A stretch of 64,000 nt of DNA from Staphylococcus xylosus NJ (GCF_000338275.1 NZ_ANMR01000043.1:124001-188000); one strand, 5' to 3'. Shown: positions 9,799 to 21,744, numbered from the stretch's first letter. The notes: generated by a model from the sequence alone, not told the origin. A program made the numbers and translations.

Positions 9799-10686
9799 AT
9801 GTCTGACAAAGTTAGTGAATTTGACTCTGAATACTTAAAAGAGAAACGAGCAAAAAGACGGAAAAGACAAAAGCAAATTCAATATTCAGTATTTGGTGTT
9901 TTATTATTTATAATTATTTTAATATTGATTTATATGTTTACACCTTTGAGTAAGATTAGTAGTGTAGAGATTAGCGGGAATGATAATACATCTAAGGATG
10001 CAATTAATAGAGCTATAAACGTAAAAGACAATTCGAGAATGTACACTTATAGCACGACGAATGCTCAAAACAAACTTGAAGAAAGTACACTTATTAAAAA
10101 TGCAGAAGTAAAAAAACATTTTCCGAATAAGTTAACTGTGAAAGTGTCAGAAAAGAAAATTGTAGCTCTAACTAAAAAGAAAGATAAATATGTACCTGTT
10201 TTAGAAGACGGTACAGAGTTAGAAGATTATGATGGTAACGCTACTGATAATGGACCAATTCTTGAAGGATTTGAAAAAGATAAAAAAGAAAAGATTATAC
10301 AAGCGCTTTCTGAAATGCCTGCAAAGGTTAGAGGGATGATAGCAGAAATTAAATTAGACCCTCAAGAAAATGCACAAAATCAAATCAAATTATTCACAAC
10401 AGATGATATTCAAATTCTTGGTAATTTAAATACAATTGGCAAAAAAATGAAATACTATCCACAAATGTCACAATCATTAGAACGTGATGAATCTGGAGAA
10501 TTAAAAAAAGCAGGATATATTGATTTATCAGTAGGTGCATCGTTTATTCCATATAGTGGTGGTAGCACTACAAAATCTTCAAGTGACCAAAATGTGGATA
10601 AGGGTACAACAGAAGAAGATAAGGCAAAAGATGAGCTTCAAAGTGCATTAAATAAGATTAATAAGAAAACGGACAAAAATAATTAA
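9799..10686 (+). CDS. divIB: Cell division protein DivIB (FtsQ family)
   Basis: Bitopic divisome protein of 295 residues: highly basic cytoplasmic segment (KEKRAKRRKRQKQ), one transmembrane helix at about 29-48, an extracellular POTRA domain (about 50-120, ISSVEISGN...) and a beta domain, then a charged Ser/Lys/Asp-rich tail. Partner of FtsL and DivIC. Follows murD by 15 bases with a weak GGGTGTG ribosome site. Length and topology match DivIB of bacilli. Confidence 0.93.
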   Translation: MSDKVSEFDSEYLKEKRAKRRKRQKQIQYSVFGVLLFIIILILIYMFTPLSKISSVEISGNDNTSKDAINRAINVKDNSRMYTYSTTNAQNKLEESTLIKNAEVKKHFPNKLTVKVSEKKIVALTKKKDKYVPVLEDGTELEDYDGNATDNGPILEGFEKDKKEKIIQALSEMPAKVRGMIAEIKLDPQENAQNQIKLFTTDDIQILGNLNTIGKKMKYYPQMSQSLERDESGELKKAGYIDLSVGASFIPYSGGSTTKSSSDQNVDKGTTEEDKAKDELQSALNKINKKTDKNN

Positions 10687-10715
10687 AAAATTTCGACAAA
10701 TACTTATCTTTATAG

Positions 10716-10744
10716 TTCACAAGCGTCAAAACCTATTGTAAACT
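10716..10744 (+). promoter_or_regulatory. Possible promoter ahead of ftsA
   Basis: TTCACA (10716-10721), 17 bases, TAAACT (10739-10744) in the 105-base divIB-ftsA spacer. The -35 is close to consensus, the -10 only moderately so. A promoter for ftsAZ here would agree with other Firmicutes, but this is inference. Confidence 0.35.
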
Positions 10745-10767
10745 ATTAATAGTGTGAATTTGAATAA

Positions 10768-12219
<1,452 letters not shown>

Positions 12220-12248
12220 TTGGCCATTAAAACTAGGAGGAAATATAA

Positions 12249-13424
12249 ATGTTAGAATTTGAACAAGGATTTAATCATTTAGCGACGTTAAAAGTCATCG
12301 GTGTAGGGGGCGGCGGTAATAACGCTGTAAACCGTATGATTGACCATGGTATGAATAATGTTGAATTTATTTCAATTAATACGGATGGACAAGCTTTAAA
12401 TTTATCAAAAGCTGAGTCTAAAATCCAAATTGGTGAAAAATTAACACGTGGTTTAGGTGCTGGTGCAAACCCTGAAATTGGTAAAAAAGCTGCTGAAGAG
12501 TCACGTGAACAAATTGAAGATGCTATCCAAGGCGCAGATATGGTATTCGTAACTGCTGGTATGGGTGGCGGTACTGGTACAGGTGCTGCTCCAGTTGTAG
12601 CAAAAATTGCTAAAGAAATGGGCGCATTAACAGTAGGTGTTGTAACACGTCCGTTTGGTTTTGAAGGCCGTAAACGTCAAACGCAAGCTGCAGCTGGTGT
12701 TGAAGCAATGAAAGCTGCTGTTGATACATTAATCGTTATCCCTAATGATCGTTTATTAGACATCGTTGATAAATCAACACCAATGATGGAAGCATTCAAA
12801 GAAGCAGATAACGTGTTACGTCAAGGTGTTCAAGGTATCTCTGACTTAATCGCTGTATCTGGTGAAGTTAACTTAGACTTTGCAGACGTTAAAACAATCA
12901 TGTCTAACCAAGGTTCAGCTTTAATGGGTATTGGTGTTTCTTCAGGTGAAAACCGTGCAGTAGAAGCTGCTAAAAAAGCAATTTCTTCACCTTTATTAGA
13001 AACTTCTATTGTAGGTGCACAAGGTGTACTTATGAATATTACAGGTGGAGAATCATTATCACTTTTCGAAGCGCAAGAAGCAGCAGATATTGTGCAAGAT
13101 GCTGCAGACGAAGATGTAAATATGATTTTTGGTACAGTAATTAACCCAGAATTACAAGATGAAATCGTTGTAACAGTTATTGCAACTGGTTTTGAAGATA
13201 AACCTTCATCACAAGGTCGTAAAGCTTCGAACACTGGTTTTGGTAATAGTGCAACAAGCGGAAGTACTACTAAAGAAGACACAATTTCTTCAAGTTCAGT
13301 AGGTGCTTCACAAGCATCGTCAGATAGTGCTAGTGAAAGTAGAGCCCACACAACTAACGAAGATGATATTCCAAGTTTCATCAGAAATAGAGAAGAAAGA
13401 CGTTCAAGAAGAACTAGACGTTAG
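12249..13424 (+). CDS. ftsZ: Cell division protein FtsZ
   Basis: Tubulin-like GTPase forming the Z-ring. The GTP-binding glycine motif GGGTGTG is at 106-112 and the T7 catalytic loop NLDFAD at 208-213. A flexible Ser/Thr-rich linker (about 318-370) leads to the conserved C-terminal peptide DIPSFIRNR and a basic tail that bind FtsA and SepF. 391 residues. Strong RBS (AGGAGG). Codon use is markedly biased, as expected for an abundant protein. Confidence 0.98.
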   Translation: MLEFEQGFNHLATLKVIGVGGGGNNAVNRMIDHGMNNVEFISINTDGQALNLSKAESKIQIGEKLTRGLGAGANPEIGKKAAEESREQIEDAIQGADMVFVTAGMGGGTGTGAAPVVAKIAKEMGALTVGVVTRPFGFEGRKRQTQAAAGVEAMKAAVDTLIVIPNDRLLDIVDKSTPMMEAFKEADNVLRQGVQGISDLIAVSGEVNLDFADVKTIMSNQGSALMGIGVSSGENRAVEAAKKAISSPLLETSIVGAQGVLMNITGGESLSLFEAQEAADIVQDAADEDVNMIFGTVINPELQDEIVVTVIATGFEDKPSSQGRKASNTGFGNSATSGSTTKEDTISSSSVGASQASSDSASESRAHTTNEDDIPSFIRNREERRSRRTRR

Positions 13425-13462
13425 TCGCAACAATTTTTGTATACTAAATTAAATAATAAAGT

Positions 13463-13494
13463 GTCATCAGGTCAGTAGATCTGATGACTTTTTT
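13463..13494 (+). terminator. Intrinsic terminator after ftsZ
   Basis: Arms GTCATCAG (13463-13470) and CTGATGAC (13481-13488) followed by six T. Ends the mraZ-ftsZ transcription unit. Confidence 0.88.
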
Positions 13495-13549
13495 AAATTT
13501 AAGTAATAATAAAATGTTGCTTTTATATGTCCTATGGAGGTTTGTGGTT

Positions 13550-14338
13550 ATGCAAGAAAAATTTATTAAAAAGCATCATATATTAGACTATGAACATGAT
13601 TATTTAAAAAAAGTAAAATTGGGTATAACAACAAGAGAAGACGGTTTAAGTCCTTTCCCTCGTAACGCTTTTAATATGGCAAGATATATTGATGATAATC
13701 AACAGAGTATCACTCAACATCAAGAAATGCTTGCTACTACAATTGACTTTCCTAGAGAGCAATGGGTTTTTCCAATTCAAACTCATGAAAATAAAGTTGT
13801 AGAAGTAACTGAACAAGATAGAGGTACTAATATTGATTCACTGACAGACCACTTGCATGGTGTAGATGGTTTATACACATATGATGAAAATATTCTGCTT
13901 ACAATGTGTTATGCTGACTGTGTACCTATTTACTTTTATAGTGAAAAGCATCATTTTATAGGGCTTGCACATGCTGGTTGGAGAGGAACTGTTGGTCAAA
14001 TCGTCATCGAAATGATTTCACATATAGATTTTGAGTTATGTGATTTAAGTGTTGTCATTGGACCAGCCACTTCTAATTCTTATGAAATTAACGATGATAT
14101 AAAGTCTAAATTTGAAGAATTACCGATAGATATTAATCAGTATATAAAAACTAGAGGTGCAGACAGACATGGTATTGATTTAAAACTTGCGAATGCATTA
14201 TTGCTGGAAAATGCAGGCATTCCTAAAGATAATATTTATATAACAGACTATGCGACATCTGAAGATTTATCATTATTCTTTTCTTACAGAGTAGAAAAAG
14301 GAAATACGGGTCGAATGTTAGCATTTATTGGTCAATAA
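13550..14338 (+). CDS. ylmD: YlmD, laccase-fold purine nucleoside phosphorylase family
   Basis: Member of the YfiH/YlmD (multicopper polyphenol oxidase domain, PF02578) family; characterised members act on purine nucleosides. Zinc/active-site residues are visible in the C-Y-A-D-C-V-P motif and the H-A-G-W-R-G-T motif. I place the start at 13550, with GGAGG nine bases upstream, giving 262 residues; the longer reading frame from 13484 begins inside the ftsZ terminator and adds a non-conserved leader. First gene of the ylmDEFGH-divIVA series. Confidence 0.88.
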   Translation: MQEKFIKKHHILDYEHDYLKKVKLGITTREDGLSPFPRNAFNMARYIDDNQQSITQHQEMLATTIDFPREQWVFPIQTHENKVVEVTEQDRGTNIDSLTDHLHGVDGLYTYDENILLTMCYADCVPIYFYSEKHHFIGLAHAGWRGTVGQIVIEMISHIDFELCDLSVVIGPATSNSYEINDDIKSKFEELPIDINQYIKTRGADRHGIDLKLANALLLENAGIPKDNIYITDYATSEDLSLFFSYRVEKGNTGRMLAFIGQ

Positions 14339-14355
14339 CGAAGAGGTGTATAGAA

Positions 14356-15030
14356 TTGGATGTACAATATAATTTAAAGTGTATAAGTGAGCAAATACAA
14401 ACACATTGTGAAAAGGGTAATATTTCAACAATGCCAAACGTGATTGCAGTGACAAAGTATGTTACAATAGACCGAGCTAATGATGCATATAATGCAGGAA
14501 TTAGACATTTCGGTGAAAATCGTTTGGAAGGGTTTCAACAAAAGAAAGCAGCCTTACCCAAGGACGCTGTAATGCATTTTATAGGTTCTTTACAAACTAG
14601 AAAAGTTAAAGAAGTTATCAATGAAGTTGATTATTTCCACGCATTAGATCGTTTGAAATTAGCAAAAGAAATTGATAAAAGAGCTGAACATAAAATTAAA
14701 TGTTTTGTACAAGTGAATGTATCTGGTGAATCATCTAAACAAGGTGTTTCATTATCAGAGGTTAACACTTTTATTGAAGAGTTAAAGCAATATGAAAATA
14801 TAGAAATCGTTGGTCTTATGACTATGGCTCCTTTGACTGAAGATGAGCCATATATAAAAAGCTTGTTTCAATTATTAAAAACAAAAAGAGATGAAATTAA
14901 AGCGCTCAATTTAAATTATGCACCTTGTACTGAGCTATCTATGGGAATGAGTAATGATTATCATTTAGCCGTTGAAGCAGGTGCATCGTTTGTGAGAATT
15001 GGGACTAAACTTGTAGGAAAAGAGGAGTGA
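14356..15030 (+). CDS. ylmE: PLP homeostasis protein YlmE (YggS family)
   Basis: Single-domain fold-type III pyridoxal phosphate protein of 224 residues, without known catalytic activity, that maintains PLP and amino acid balance. The PLP lysine lies in VIAVTKYV near residue 36, followed by [23 protein letters not shown] and the phosphate-binding SMGMSNDY...VRIGT. The start is TTG at 14356 with GAGGTG seven bases upstream. Overlaps sepF by four bases. Confidence 0.93.
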   Translation: MDVQYNLKCISEQIQTHCEKGNISTMPNVIAVTKYVTIDRANDAYNAGIRHFGENRLEGFQQKKAALPKDAVMHFIGSLQTRKVKEVINEVDYFHALDRLKLAKEIDKRAEHKIKCFVQVNVSGESSKQGVSLSEVNTFIEELKQYENIEIVGLMTMAPLTEDEPYIKSLFQLLKTKRDEIKALNLNYAPCTELSMGMSNDYHLAVEAGASFVRIGTKLVGKEE

Positions 15031-15635
15031 GCCCCGTGGCTTTAAAAGATTTATTTAATGGATTTTTCGTTGTAGAAGAGGAAGATGACGAATTAGAAGC
15101 GCCGCACGAAGAAGAACAAAATAGAAACCAAAACAAACAACAAGCACAGTCTCAAAGCAACTTTAATGAACAATCAAACAATGGTTATACAGAAAAACCA
15201 AGATCAATACAGTCCGTTCCCAAGAAACAGTCAACAAGATTACAGCAATCATCGGGAGAAAGGAAGTATCAAATGAATAACAGTTCATCTAAAAATAATA
15301 CAAGGAACGTTGTGAATATGAATAATCAAGAACAAGATCAATTTGATTTTGCACAAGAAAGTTCTAAGATGTGTTTATTTGAACCCCGTGTTTTTTCAGA
15401 TACACAAGATATTGCAGACGAACTTAAGAATCGTCGTGCTACATTAGTTAATTTACAACGCATTGATAAAGTTTCTGCTAAACGCATTATCGACTTTTTA
15501 AGTGGTACTGTTTATGCAATTGGTGGAGATATTCAACGAGTTGGATCAGATATATTCTTATGCACACCTGACAATGTTGAAGTTGCTGGGAGTATTACTG
15601 ATCAAATAGAAAATATGGAATACCAAGGTGAATAG
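15027..15635 (+). CDS. sepF: Cell division protein SepF
   Basis: FtsZ-bundling protein that anchors the Z-ring in Gram-positive bacteria. N-terminal amphipathic helix ([15 protein letters not shown]), a long Gln/Asn/Ser-rich linker (about 25-105) and the conserved C-terminal core (about 110-195: [18 protein letters not shown] to [11 protein letters not shown]). Start is GTG at 15027, overlapping the ylmE stop; the helix begins at residue 5, so a second GTG at 15036 is an alternative. 202 residues. Confidence 0.95.
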   Translation: MSPVALKDLFNGFFVVEEEDDELEAPHEEEQNRNQNKQQAQSQSNFNEQSNNGYTEKPRSIQSVPKKQSTRLQQSSGERKYQMNNSSSKNNTRNVVNMNNQEQDQFDFAQESSKMCLFEPRVFSDTQDIADELKNRRATLVNLQRIDKVSAKRIIDFLSGTVYAIGGDIQRVGSDIFLCTPDNVEVAGSITDQIENMEYQGE

Positions 15636-15647
15636 AGGTAAAAATAG

Positions 15648-15938
15648 ATGGATATTGGTTTATTAGCAAACATATTTAATTTTATTTTATTCTTGGTTCA
15701 GATTTATTATTACGGGATGATTGTATACTTTGTTATGTCATGGATTCCCAATGCACGTGAAAATAAATTCGGTCAATTTTTAGCGAAGTTATATGAGCCG
15801 TTTTTAGAACAATTCCGTAAAGTTATACCACCAATTGGAATGATTGATATTTCATCAATCGTTGCAATAGTAGTACTTGTACTATTCCGTAGTGGTTTAG
15901 CGAGCATATTTAATTTGATTTTAACTAAATTAATGTAA
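15648..15938 (+). CDS. ylmG: YggT-family membrane protein YlmG
   Basis: 96 residues with two predicted transmembrane helices flanking the conserved central segment (FVMSWIPNARENKFGQFL and YEPFLEQFRKVIPP). YggT/YlmG proteins lie beside division genes across bacteria and chloroplasts; the molecular role is not settled. RBS GAGGT is 12 bases after sepF. Confidence 0.9.
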   Translation: MDIGLLANIFNFILFLVQIYYYGMIVYFVMSWIPNARENKFGQFLAKLYEPFLEQFRKVIPPIGMIDISSIVAIVVLVLFRSGLASIFNLILTKLM

Positions 15939-15980
15939 GGTATTGTATAAAACTTAACGAACTAACATAAAATAAATGAT

Positions 15981-16014
15981 AAGCACCTAACGTTGAATAA
16001 CGAGAGGTGCTTTG
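15981..16014 (+). terminator. Terminator-like hairpin between ylmG and ylmH
   Basis: Perfect 8-bp arms AAGCACCT (15981-15988) and AGGTGCTT (16005-16012) with a weakly T-rich tail. May act as a partial terminator or mRNA boundary. It overlaps the most upstream possible GTG of ylmH. Confidence 0.5.
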
Positions 16015-16027
16015 TATTGTATTTGGA

Positions 16028-16807
16028 GTGATACACATCGATATTTATCAACATTTCAGAAAAGAAGAACATGATTTAATAGATCAACTTATTGATAAAT
16101 GTAATCGTGCAAATGACCAATACGCTCCTGTATTGACAACATTTCTTGACCCACGTGGTCAGTATATAATGGAGGTTGTTGTAGGCAGCTTTGATGATTT
16201 GAACGTTACATTTTATGGTGGGCCATACTCAGAAAGAAAAAGGGCTTTTATTGCGCCAAGTTACTTTGAACCAACTAAAGAAGAATTCGAAATTGTATTG
16301 ATTGAAGTTGATTACCCACAAAAGTTTGTAACACTACAACATCAACACATTTTAGGTACAATTATGTCGCTCGGAATTGAAAGAGAGCAGTTAGGCGACA
16401 TTGTTGTATCAGATAAGATTCAATTTACTTTGACAAAGCAACTTGAATCTTATATTATATTAGAATTAAATAGAATCAAAGGTGCAACAGTTAAACTTAA
16501 TTCTATTCCTATAAAAGATATGATACAATCAAAAGAGAATTGGCAATCATTTGATACAACAGTAAGTGGCTTAAGGTTAGATGTTGTATTAAAAGACATG
16601 ATACGTAAATCTCGAACTATTGCAAAACAATTAATAGACAAAAAACGTGTTAAAGTAAATCATACAGTGATTGATGCCGCAGACTTTCAACTTGATAGTG
16701 GTGACTTATTGTCAATACAAGGATTTGGCAGAGCTATGATTACTGACATAGGCAGTAAAACTAAAAAAGATAAAATTAGAATTTCTTACAAAACGTTATT
16801 CAAATAG
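16028..16807 (+). CDS. ylmH: RNA-binding S4-domain protein YlmH
   Basis: Homologue of YlmH, an S4-domain RNA-binding protein of the ylm/division cluster implicated in ribosome quality control. N-terminal mixed domain from IDIYQHFRKEEHDLIDQL; C-terminal S4 domain in about the last 75 residues (LRLDVVLKDMIRKSRTIAKQ to SGDLLSIQGFGR). The start is uncertain: GTG at 16007 lies in a hairpin stem, GTG at 16028 overlaps the only Shine-Dalgarno (GGAG, 16025-16028), and the spot where homologues begin (MDIYQHF, from memory) has ATC at 16037, eight bases after that GGAG. I list 16028 as the nearest conventional codon. Confidence 0.85.
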   Translation: MIHIDIYQHFRKEEHDLIDQLIDKCNRANDQYAPVLTTFLDPRGQYIMEVVVGSFDDLNVTFYGGPYSERKRAFIAPSYFEPTKEEFEIVLIEVDYPQKFVTLQHQHILGTIMSLGIEREQLGDIVVSDKIQFTLTKQLESYIILELNRIKGATVKLNSIPIKDMIQSKENWQSFDTTVSGLRLDVVLKDMIRKSRTIAKQLIDKKRVKVNHTVIDAADFQLDSGDLLSIQGFGRAMITDIGSKTKKDKIRISYKTLFK

Positions 16808-16853
16808 TGGTATAATAAGCTATCATATAATTTGAGACTACGTCTTTAACGCT

Positions 16854-16881
16854 TTGTACAATTTAGTAAATGATATATTAT
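16854..16881 (+). promoter_or_regulatory. Possible promoter of divIVA
   Basis: TTGTAC (16854-16859), 16 bases, TATTAT (16876-16881), about 80 bases before the divIVA start in an AT-rich 153-base spacer. Confidence 0.45.
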
Positions 16882-16960
16882 AAAAACATATTGTAGATAA
16901 AACACTATTTCCGTTATTTAACCAATGGAGAAAATAGTGTATTATAGAAGGAGGATATTT

Positions 16961-17578
16961 ATGCCTTTTACACCAAATGAAATTAAAAATAAAACTTTTA
17001 CAAATGCAAGAAATGGTTTTGAACCTACTGAAGTTGAAAGTTATTTAGAACAACTTAGTAATGAAATAGAACGTTTGAAAGAAGATAAAGTACAATTGGA
17101 AAAAGTGATTGAAGACAAAGAAAGTAATATTCAATCATATAAAGAGGTACATCAATCTGTTAGTGACGCGTTAATACAAGCTAAACAAGCAGGGGAAGAA
17201 ACTAAAGCAGCTGCGACAAAAGATGCTGAAGCAACAGTTTCTAAAGCGAAAGCAGAAGCAGATAGAATTGTTAACGATGCAGTTGAAAAAGCACGTAGAC
17301 TTTCTTTCCAAACTGAAGATATGAAACGTCAATCTAAAATTTTCAGATCACGTTTCCGTATGTTGGTTGAAGCACAATTAGATTTACTTAAAAATGAAGA
17401 TTGGGATTATTTATTAAATTATGATCTTGATTCTGAACAAGTCACTGAAGAAAACATTAATCATTTAAACGATAATGAATTGACTGAAGAAGAAAAAGCT
17501 ATGAAAGCTAGAGCAGAAGCAGATAATAACGCCGTTTCTAGCGACCAAACATCAGCTACTGATTCAGAAAATAAATAA
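16961..17578 (+). CDS. divIVA: Cell division protein DivIVA
   Basis: Coiled-coil scaffold that binds curved membrane at poles and septa. The N-terminal signature PFTPNEIKNKTF...GFEPTEVESYLEQL is followed by long heptad-rich helices (about 35-150) and a charged Asn/Glu-rich tail. Start at 16961 with AAGGAGG seven bases upstream, 205 residues; the 12 residues that an upstream in-frame ATG would add precede the RBS and are not conserved. Confidence 0.95.
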   Translation: MPFTPNEIKNKTFTNARNGFEPTEVESYLEQLSNEIERLKEDKVQLEKVIEDKESNIQSYKEVHQSVSDALIQAKQAGEETKAAATKDAEATVSKAKAEADRIVNDAVEKARRLSFQTEDMKRQSKIFRSRFRMLVEAQLDLLKNEDWDYLLNYDLDSEQVTEENINHLNDNELTEEEKAMKARAEADNNAVSSDQTSATDSENK

Positions 17579-17582
17579 TATT

Positions 17583-17778
17583 AGATAACAGACGCGTTTG
17601 AAACATTAAACATATCGCAGCGAGTTAGGGATAGTGGGAGCCTTTCATATGTTAGTTTCTTATATCACTGTTATGTCATCACAAAGTAATAAAGATAATG
17701 AGAGAACTCTAAGTTGAGTTAATCAGGGTGGTAACGCGGTATTCATCGTCCCTGTTAATTGAACTTAGAGTTCTTTTT
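17583..17778 (+). promoter_or_regulatory. T-box leader of ileS (tRNA-Ile responsive)
   Basis: The T-box AGGGTGGTAACGCGG is at 17725-17739 and pairs with the 3' half CGTCCCT; a terminator GAACTCTAAGTT (17704-17715) / AACTTAGAGTTC (17762-17773) plus TTTTT follows. Upstream are stem I elements around AGGGATAGTGGGAGCC. An ATC triplet at 17664-17666 (in TATATCACTG) is a reasonable isoleucine specifier; another ATC at 17678 cannot be excluded. Uncharged tRNA-Ile should favour antitermination into ileS. Confidence 0.93.
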
Positions 17779-17828
17779 ATTATTTAAAATGAATAAAGTA
17801 TGAAAATCGGAACGAGGAGTGTATAGAA

Positions 17829-20579
17829 ATGGACTATAAAGATACATTATTAATGCCAAAAACAGATTTCCCAATGCGTGGCGGTTTGCCAAATAAAGAG
17901 CCTAAGATACAAGAAGAATGGGACGAAAAAAACATCTATCAAAAAGTATTAGATAAAAATGAAGGGAATCCTTCATATATTCTACATGATGGTCCACCAT
18001 ATGCGAATGGAAACTTACACATGGGTCATGCGTTAAACAAAATTTTAAAAGATATCATCACACGTTATAAATCAATGCGTGGTTATTATGCACCGTACGT
18101 GCCAGGTTGGGATACACATGGTCTGCCAATCGAACAAGCGTTAACTAAAAAAGGTGTTAAACGCAAAGAATTGTCAGTAGCAGAATTCAGAAAAAAATGT
18201 GAAGCATTTGCATTAGAGCAAATTGAAAACCAGAAAAAAGATTTCAAGCGATTAGGTGTTAAAGGTGATTTTAATGACCCTTATATTACTTTAAAACCAG
18301 AATATGAAGCAGCTCAAATTCGTTTATTTGGAGAAATGGCAGAAAAAGGTTTAATCTATAAAGGTAAAAAACCAGTATATTGGTCACCATCAAGTGAATC
18401 TTCATTAGCAGAAGCGGAAATTGAATATCAAGATAAACGATCACCATCTATTTATGTAGCATTTGATGTTAAAGATGGTAAAGGCATTGTCGATCCAGAT
18501 GCAAAATTTATTATCTGGACTACAACACCATGGACGTTGCCGTCAAATGTGGCGATTACGGTGCACCCTGATTTAACTTACGGTCAATACAATGTAAATG
18601 GTCAAAAATATATCATTGGAAAAGATTTAGTGAGTGATGTTGTAGAAGCGTTAGGATGGGACGAAGATACTTTAGTATTAGAAAATGAATTTAAAGGTAA
18701 AGATTTAGAATATGTTGAAGCACAACATCCATTCTTTGAGCGTGAGTCATTAGTAATTAATGGTTTACATGTCACTACTGATGCAGGTACTGGATGTGTA
18801 CACACTGCACCTGGACATGGTGAAGATGACTATATTGTCGGTCAAAAATATAATTTACCTGTGATTAGCCCAGTAGATGATAAAGGTGTATTCACTGATG
18901 AAGCTGGTCAATTTGAAGGCATGTTTTATGATAAAGCGAATAAAGAAATCACAGACTTACTAAAAGAAAAAGATGCATTACTACATTTAGAATTTATTAC
19001 ACATAGTTACCCTCATGACTGGCGTACTAAAAAACCAGTTATCTTTAGAGCGACACCACAATGGTTTGCATCTATAGATAAAGTACGTCAAGATATTTTA
19101 GATGCTATCGATGAGACACAATTCAAAGTGGACTGGGGTAAAACACGTATCTATAACATGATTCGTGACCGTGGCGAATGGGTAATTTCACGTCAACGTG
19201 TATGGGGAGTGCCATTACCAGTATTTTATGCTGAAAACGGCGACATTATCATGACATCAGAAACAGTTAACCATGTTGCTGATTTATTTGAAACAAATGG
19301 ATCAAACATCTGGTTTGAACGTGATGCGAAAGATTTACTACCTGAAGGCTTTACGCATCCAGGTAGCCCTAACGGTGAATTTACAAAAGAAACTGATATC
19401 ATGGATGTTTGGTTTGACTCAGGTTCATCACACCGTGGTGTGTTAGAGGCACGTTCGGAATTATCATACCCAGCTGATTTATACCTTGAAGGTAGTGACC
19501 AATACCGTGGCTGGTTCAACTCATCAATTACAACTTCAGTGGCTACAAGAGGCCAATCTCCATATAAAATGTTATTATCACATGGTTTTGTTATGGATGG
19601 AGAAGGTAAGAAAATGAGTAAATCATTAGGCAATGTAATTGTGCCGGATCAAATTGTGAAACAAAAAGGTGCAGACATTGCACGTCTATGGGTGAGTAGT
19701 GTTGATTACCTAGCAGACGTACGTATTTCAGATGAAATATTAAAACAAACTTCTGACGTATACAGAAAAATTAGAAATACTTTAAGATTTATGTTAGGTA
19801 ACGTAAACGATTATAACCCTGCGACAGATGCAATAGCTGAAGATAATTTATTAGAAGTGGATAAATATTTATTGAACAGATTACGTGAGTTCACTGCGAA
19901 TACTTTAGACCACTATGATAATTATGACTATTTAGATATCTTCCAAGAGGTTCAAAACTTTATTAATGTAGAACTAAGTAACTTCTACTTAGACTATGGT
20001 AAAGATATTCTTTATATTGAAGAGCGTGATTCTCATAAACGTCGTAGTATGCAAACAGTTTTATACCAAATCGTAGTTGATATGACGAAATTATTAGCTC
20101 CTATCTTAGTGCATACATCTGAAGAGGTTTGGTCACATATTCCTCATGTAGAGGAAGAAAGTGTACACTTAACGAACATGCCAGAGCGTGTTGAAGTAGA
20201 CCGTGAATTTGTAGATAGATGGAATACATTTATGAAATTACGTGATGATGTCAACCGTGCATTAGAAGTTGCACGTAACGAAAAAGTAATCGGTAAATCA
20301 TTAGAAGCTAAAGTTGTGATTGGAAGCAATGATAACTTTGACGCTACATCATTCTTACAACAATTTGCTGATCTGCAACAATTATTTATTACTTCTCAAG
20401 CAGAAGTAGTAGATCATGTAGAAGATGGAATTCCATATCAATATGGAGATATTCGTATTGAGCATGCACATGGTGAAAAATGTGAGCGTTGCTGGAATTA
20501 CAGTGAATCATTAGGTTCTGTAGGTGAACTAAATAACTTGTGCCCGCGTTGTCAAGAAGTTGTCAAAACGCTAGTATAA
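17829..20579 (+). CDS. ileS: Isoleucyl-tRNA synthetase
   Basis: Class I synthetase of 916 residues that charges tRNA-Ile in the cytoplasm. HIGH-type motif H64-MGH67, a CP1 editing domain (about 190-390, with [11 protein letters not shown] and [12 protein letters not shown]), the KMSKS loop at 595-599, an anticodon-binding helical domain, and a C-terminal zinc ribbon with CERCWNY and CPRC. This is the ordinary bacterial housekeeping type, not the eukaryote-like mupirocin-resistant MupA. Controlled by the T-box directly upstream. Confidence 0.98.
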   Translation: MDYKDTLLMPKTDFPMRGGLPNKEPKIQEEWDEKNIYQKVLDKNEGNPSYILHDGPPYANGNLHMGHALNKILKDIITRYKSMRGYYAPYVPGWDTHGLPIEQALTKKGVKRKELSVAEFRKKCEAFALEQIENQKKDFKRLGVKGDFNDPYITLKPEYEAAQIRLFGEMAEKGLIYKGKKPVYWSPSSESSLAEAEIEYQDKRSPSIYVAFDVKDGKGIVDPDAKFIIWTTTPWTLPSNVAITVHPDLTYGQYNVNGQKYIIGKDLVSDVVEALGWDEDTLVLENEFKGKDLEYVEAQHPFFERESLVINGLHVTTDAGTGCVHTAPGHGEDDYIVGQKYNLPVISPVDDKGVFTDEAGQFEGMFYDKANKEITDLLKEKDALLHLEFITHSYPHDWRTKKPVIFRATPQWFASIDKVRQDILDAIDETQFKVDWGKTRIYNMIRDRGEWVISRQRVWGVPLPVFYAENGDIIMTSETVNHVADLFETNGSNIWFERDAKDLLPEGFTHPGSPNGEFTKETDIMDVWFDSGSSHRGVLEARSELSYPADLYLEGSDQYRGWFNSSITTSVATRGQSPYKMLLSHGFVMDGEGKKMSKSLGNVIVPDQIVKQKGADIARLWVSSVDYLADVRISDEILKQTSDVYRKIRNTLRFMLGNVNDYNPATDAIAEDNLLEVDKYLLNRLREFTANTLDHYDNYDYLDIFQEVQNFINVELSNFYLDYGKDILYIEERDSHKRRSMQTVLYQIVVDMTKLLAPILVHTSEEVWSHIPHVEEESVHLTNMPERVEVDREFVDRWNTFMKLRDDVNRALEVARNEKVIGKSLEAKVVIGSNDNFDATSFLQQFADLQQLFITSQAEVVDHVEDGIPYQYGDIRIEHAHGEKCERCWNYSESLGSVGELNNLCPRCQEVVKTLV

Positions 20580-20618
20580 TTGAGACACTAGTTGTTATTA
20601 ATTGAATATATTGATTTG

Positions 20619-20659
20619 GATGAGGCTGGGACATAATTAAGTGTCTTAGCCTCATCTTT
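20619..20659 (+). terminator. Terminator after ileS, GGGACATAA repeat type
   Basis: Arms GATGAGGCT (20619-20627) and AGCCTCATC (20648-20656), the stem continuing through GGGACA/TGTCTT, followed by TTTG. It is one of several staphylococcal GAGGCTGGGACATAA elements in this window. Confidence 0.7.
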
Positions 20660-20826
20660 GCTGGAGTGAAATGATAATAAAACTTATGTTATAAAATATA
20701 AAGTCATTACCACTCAATATTTCTGATTCCTTTTATTTATTTTCGATGGTGTACATTGATAATAAAACAAAGATAAAGTAATTTAGAAGAGCTTAAGTAA
20801 AACTTGATTTTAGAAGGGTGTTTTTT

Positions 20827-21621
20827 ATGTTTCATAACCAAAGTGCACATTTTGTAAACGGCATAACATTAAATGTAAGAGATAAAGAAGCTATGAAACA
20901 ATTTTATGAACATATCTTAGGGCTTAATGTAGTGAATGAATCATATTCGATTGTCCATTATGAAATTGGCAATTCAAATCATTTTCTTACCTTAAAGCAA
21001 ATTAACTATGGTAGAGAACCATTAACTTCGGAAGCAGGGTTATTTCATTTAGCAATTAGATTACCATCGAAAACAGATTTAGCGGATTTGCTCGTTCAAT
21101 TGAGTGAGTATGGATTACCTATTAATGGTGGAGAGCATGATATTACAACCTCATTGTTTTTGGAAGACCCGGAAGGCAATGGCTTAGAATTTTATGTGGA
21201 TCATCCTATTGAAGATTGGGTATTTGAAGATGACAAGGTTGTTTTAGAAACACAACCAATCAATGTTCCTAATTTATTAACCTATGTTTCAAATGAAAAA
21301 TGGCAAGGTATACCTGATGAAACGTTAATTGGATATATTAATCTTAAAACGATAGAATTAAAGCGCGTAATTTCATATTATAAAAATTTCTTTGGTTTAG
21401 AAGCATCTTCCTTAGAAACAAATACGGCATTGTATTTATCTTCTAATGGTTACCACCAACATATAGTAGTTAATAATTGGTTTTCTCGAATTAAGCGCAT
21501 TGAAAACCAAAAAACATATGGGTTGGCATGTGTAGATTATCACTATCCTGAGACGACTCACAAGAATATTACAGGACCAGATGGAATACTGTTTCGTTTT
21601 AATTTTTATAAAGTAATGTAA
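20827..21621 (+). CDS. Two-domain VOC protein, glyoxalase / catechol 2,3-dioxygenase-like
   Basis: Two vicinal-oxygen-chelate modules in 264 residues: the first spans about 5-125 (NGITLNVRDKEAMKQFYEHILGL to DPEGNGLEFYVDHP), the second about 155-260 (IGYINLKTIELKRVISYYKNFFGL to GPDGILFRFNF). The layout resembles B. subtilis CatE (YfiE) rather than a small glyoxalase I. Putative metal ligands of module one are the His in LFHLAIR and the Glu in LEFYVD; the second module keeps fewer of them. Start at 20827 with GAAGGG nine bases upstream; a GTG at 20818 would be inside the ribosome site. Substrate unknown. Flanking genes are unrelated, so it looks like an accessory insertion between ileS and lspA. 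Confidence 0.8.
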   Translation: MFHNQSAHFVNGITLNVRDKEAMKQFYEHILGLNVVNESYSIVHYEIGNSNHFLTLKQINYGREPLTSEAGLFHLAIRLPSKTDLADLLVQLSEYGLPINGGEHDITTSLFLEDPEGNGLEFYVDHPIEDWVFEDDKVVLETQPINVPNLLTYVSNEKWQGIPDETLIGYINLKTIELKRVISYYKNFFGLEASSLETNTALYLSSNGYHQHIVVNNWFSRIKRIENQKTYGLACVDYHYPETTHKNITGPDGILFRFNFYKVM

Positions 21622-21744
21622 CTAATGTGAAGTAAAGACAAAATTATTTTATTATGATACTAGGAAATTTTATTAAATGAGTATTATGAAAGAATATAGT
21701 ATTATACCAATGGTTGATTATGAATTATTAAGTTTTATATATAT

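Noticed and set aside
12830..13381. 183-codon frame antisense to ftsZ
   Set aside because: Mirror of the biased codon use of ftsZ; no RBS, low-complexity Ser/Ala/Leu product.
13484..13549. Upstream extension of ylmD
   Set aside because: Its ATG is in the right arm of the ftsZ terminator, has no SD, and the added residues are not family-like.
19226..19633. 135-codon frame antisense to ileS
   Set aside because: Shadow of a conserved coding region; no ribosome site and no recognisable domain.
17829..20579. Mupirocin-resistance type isoleucyl-tRNA synthetase
   Set aside because: The gene is in the core locus behind a T-box and has the C-terminal zinc ribbon of ordinary bacterial IleS.
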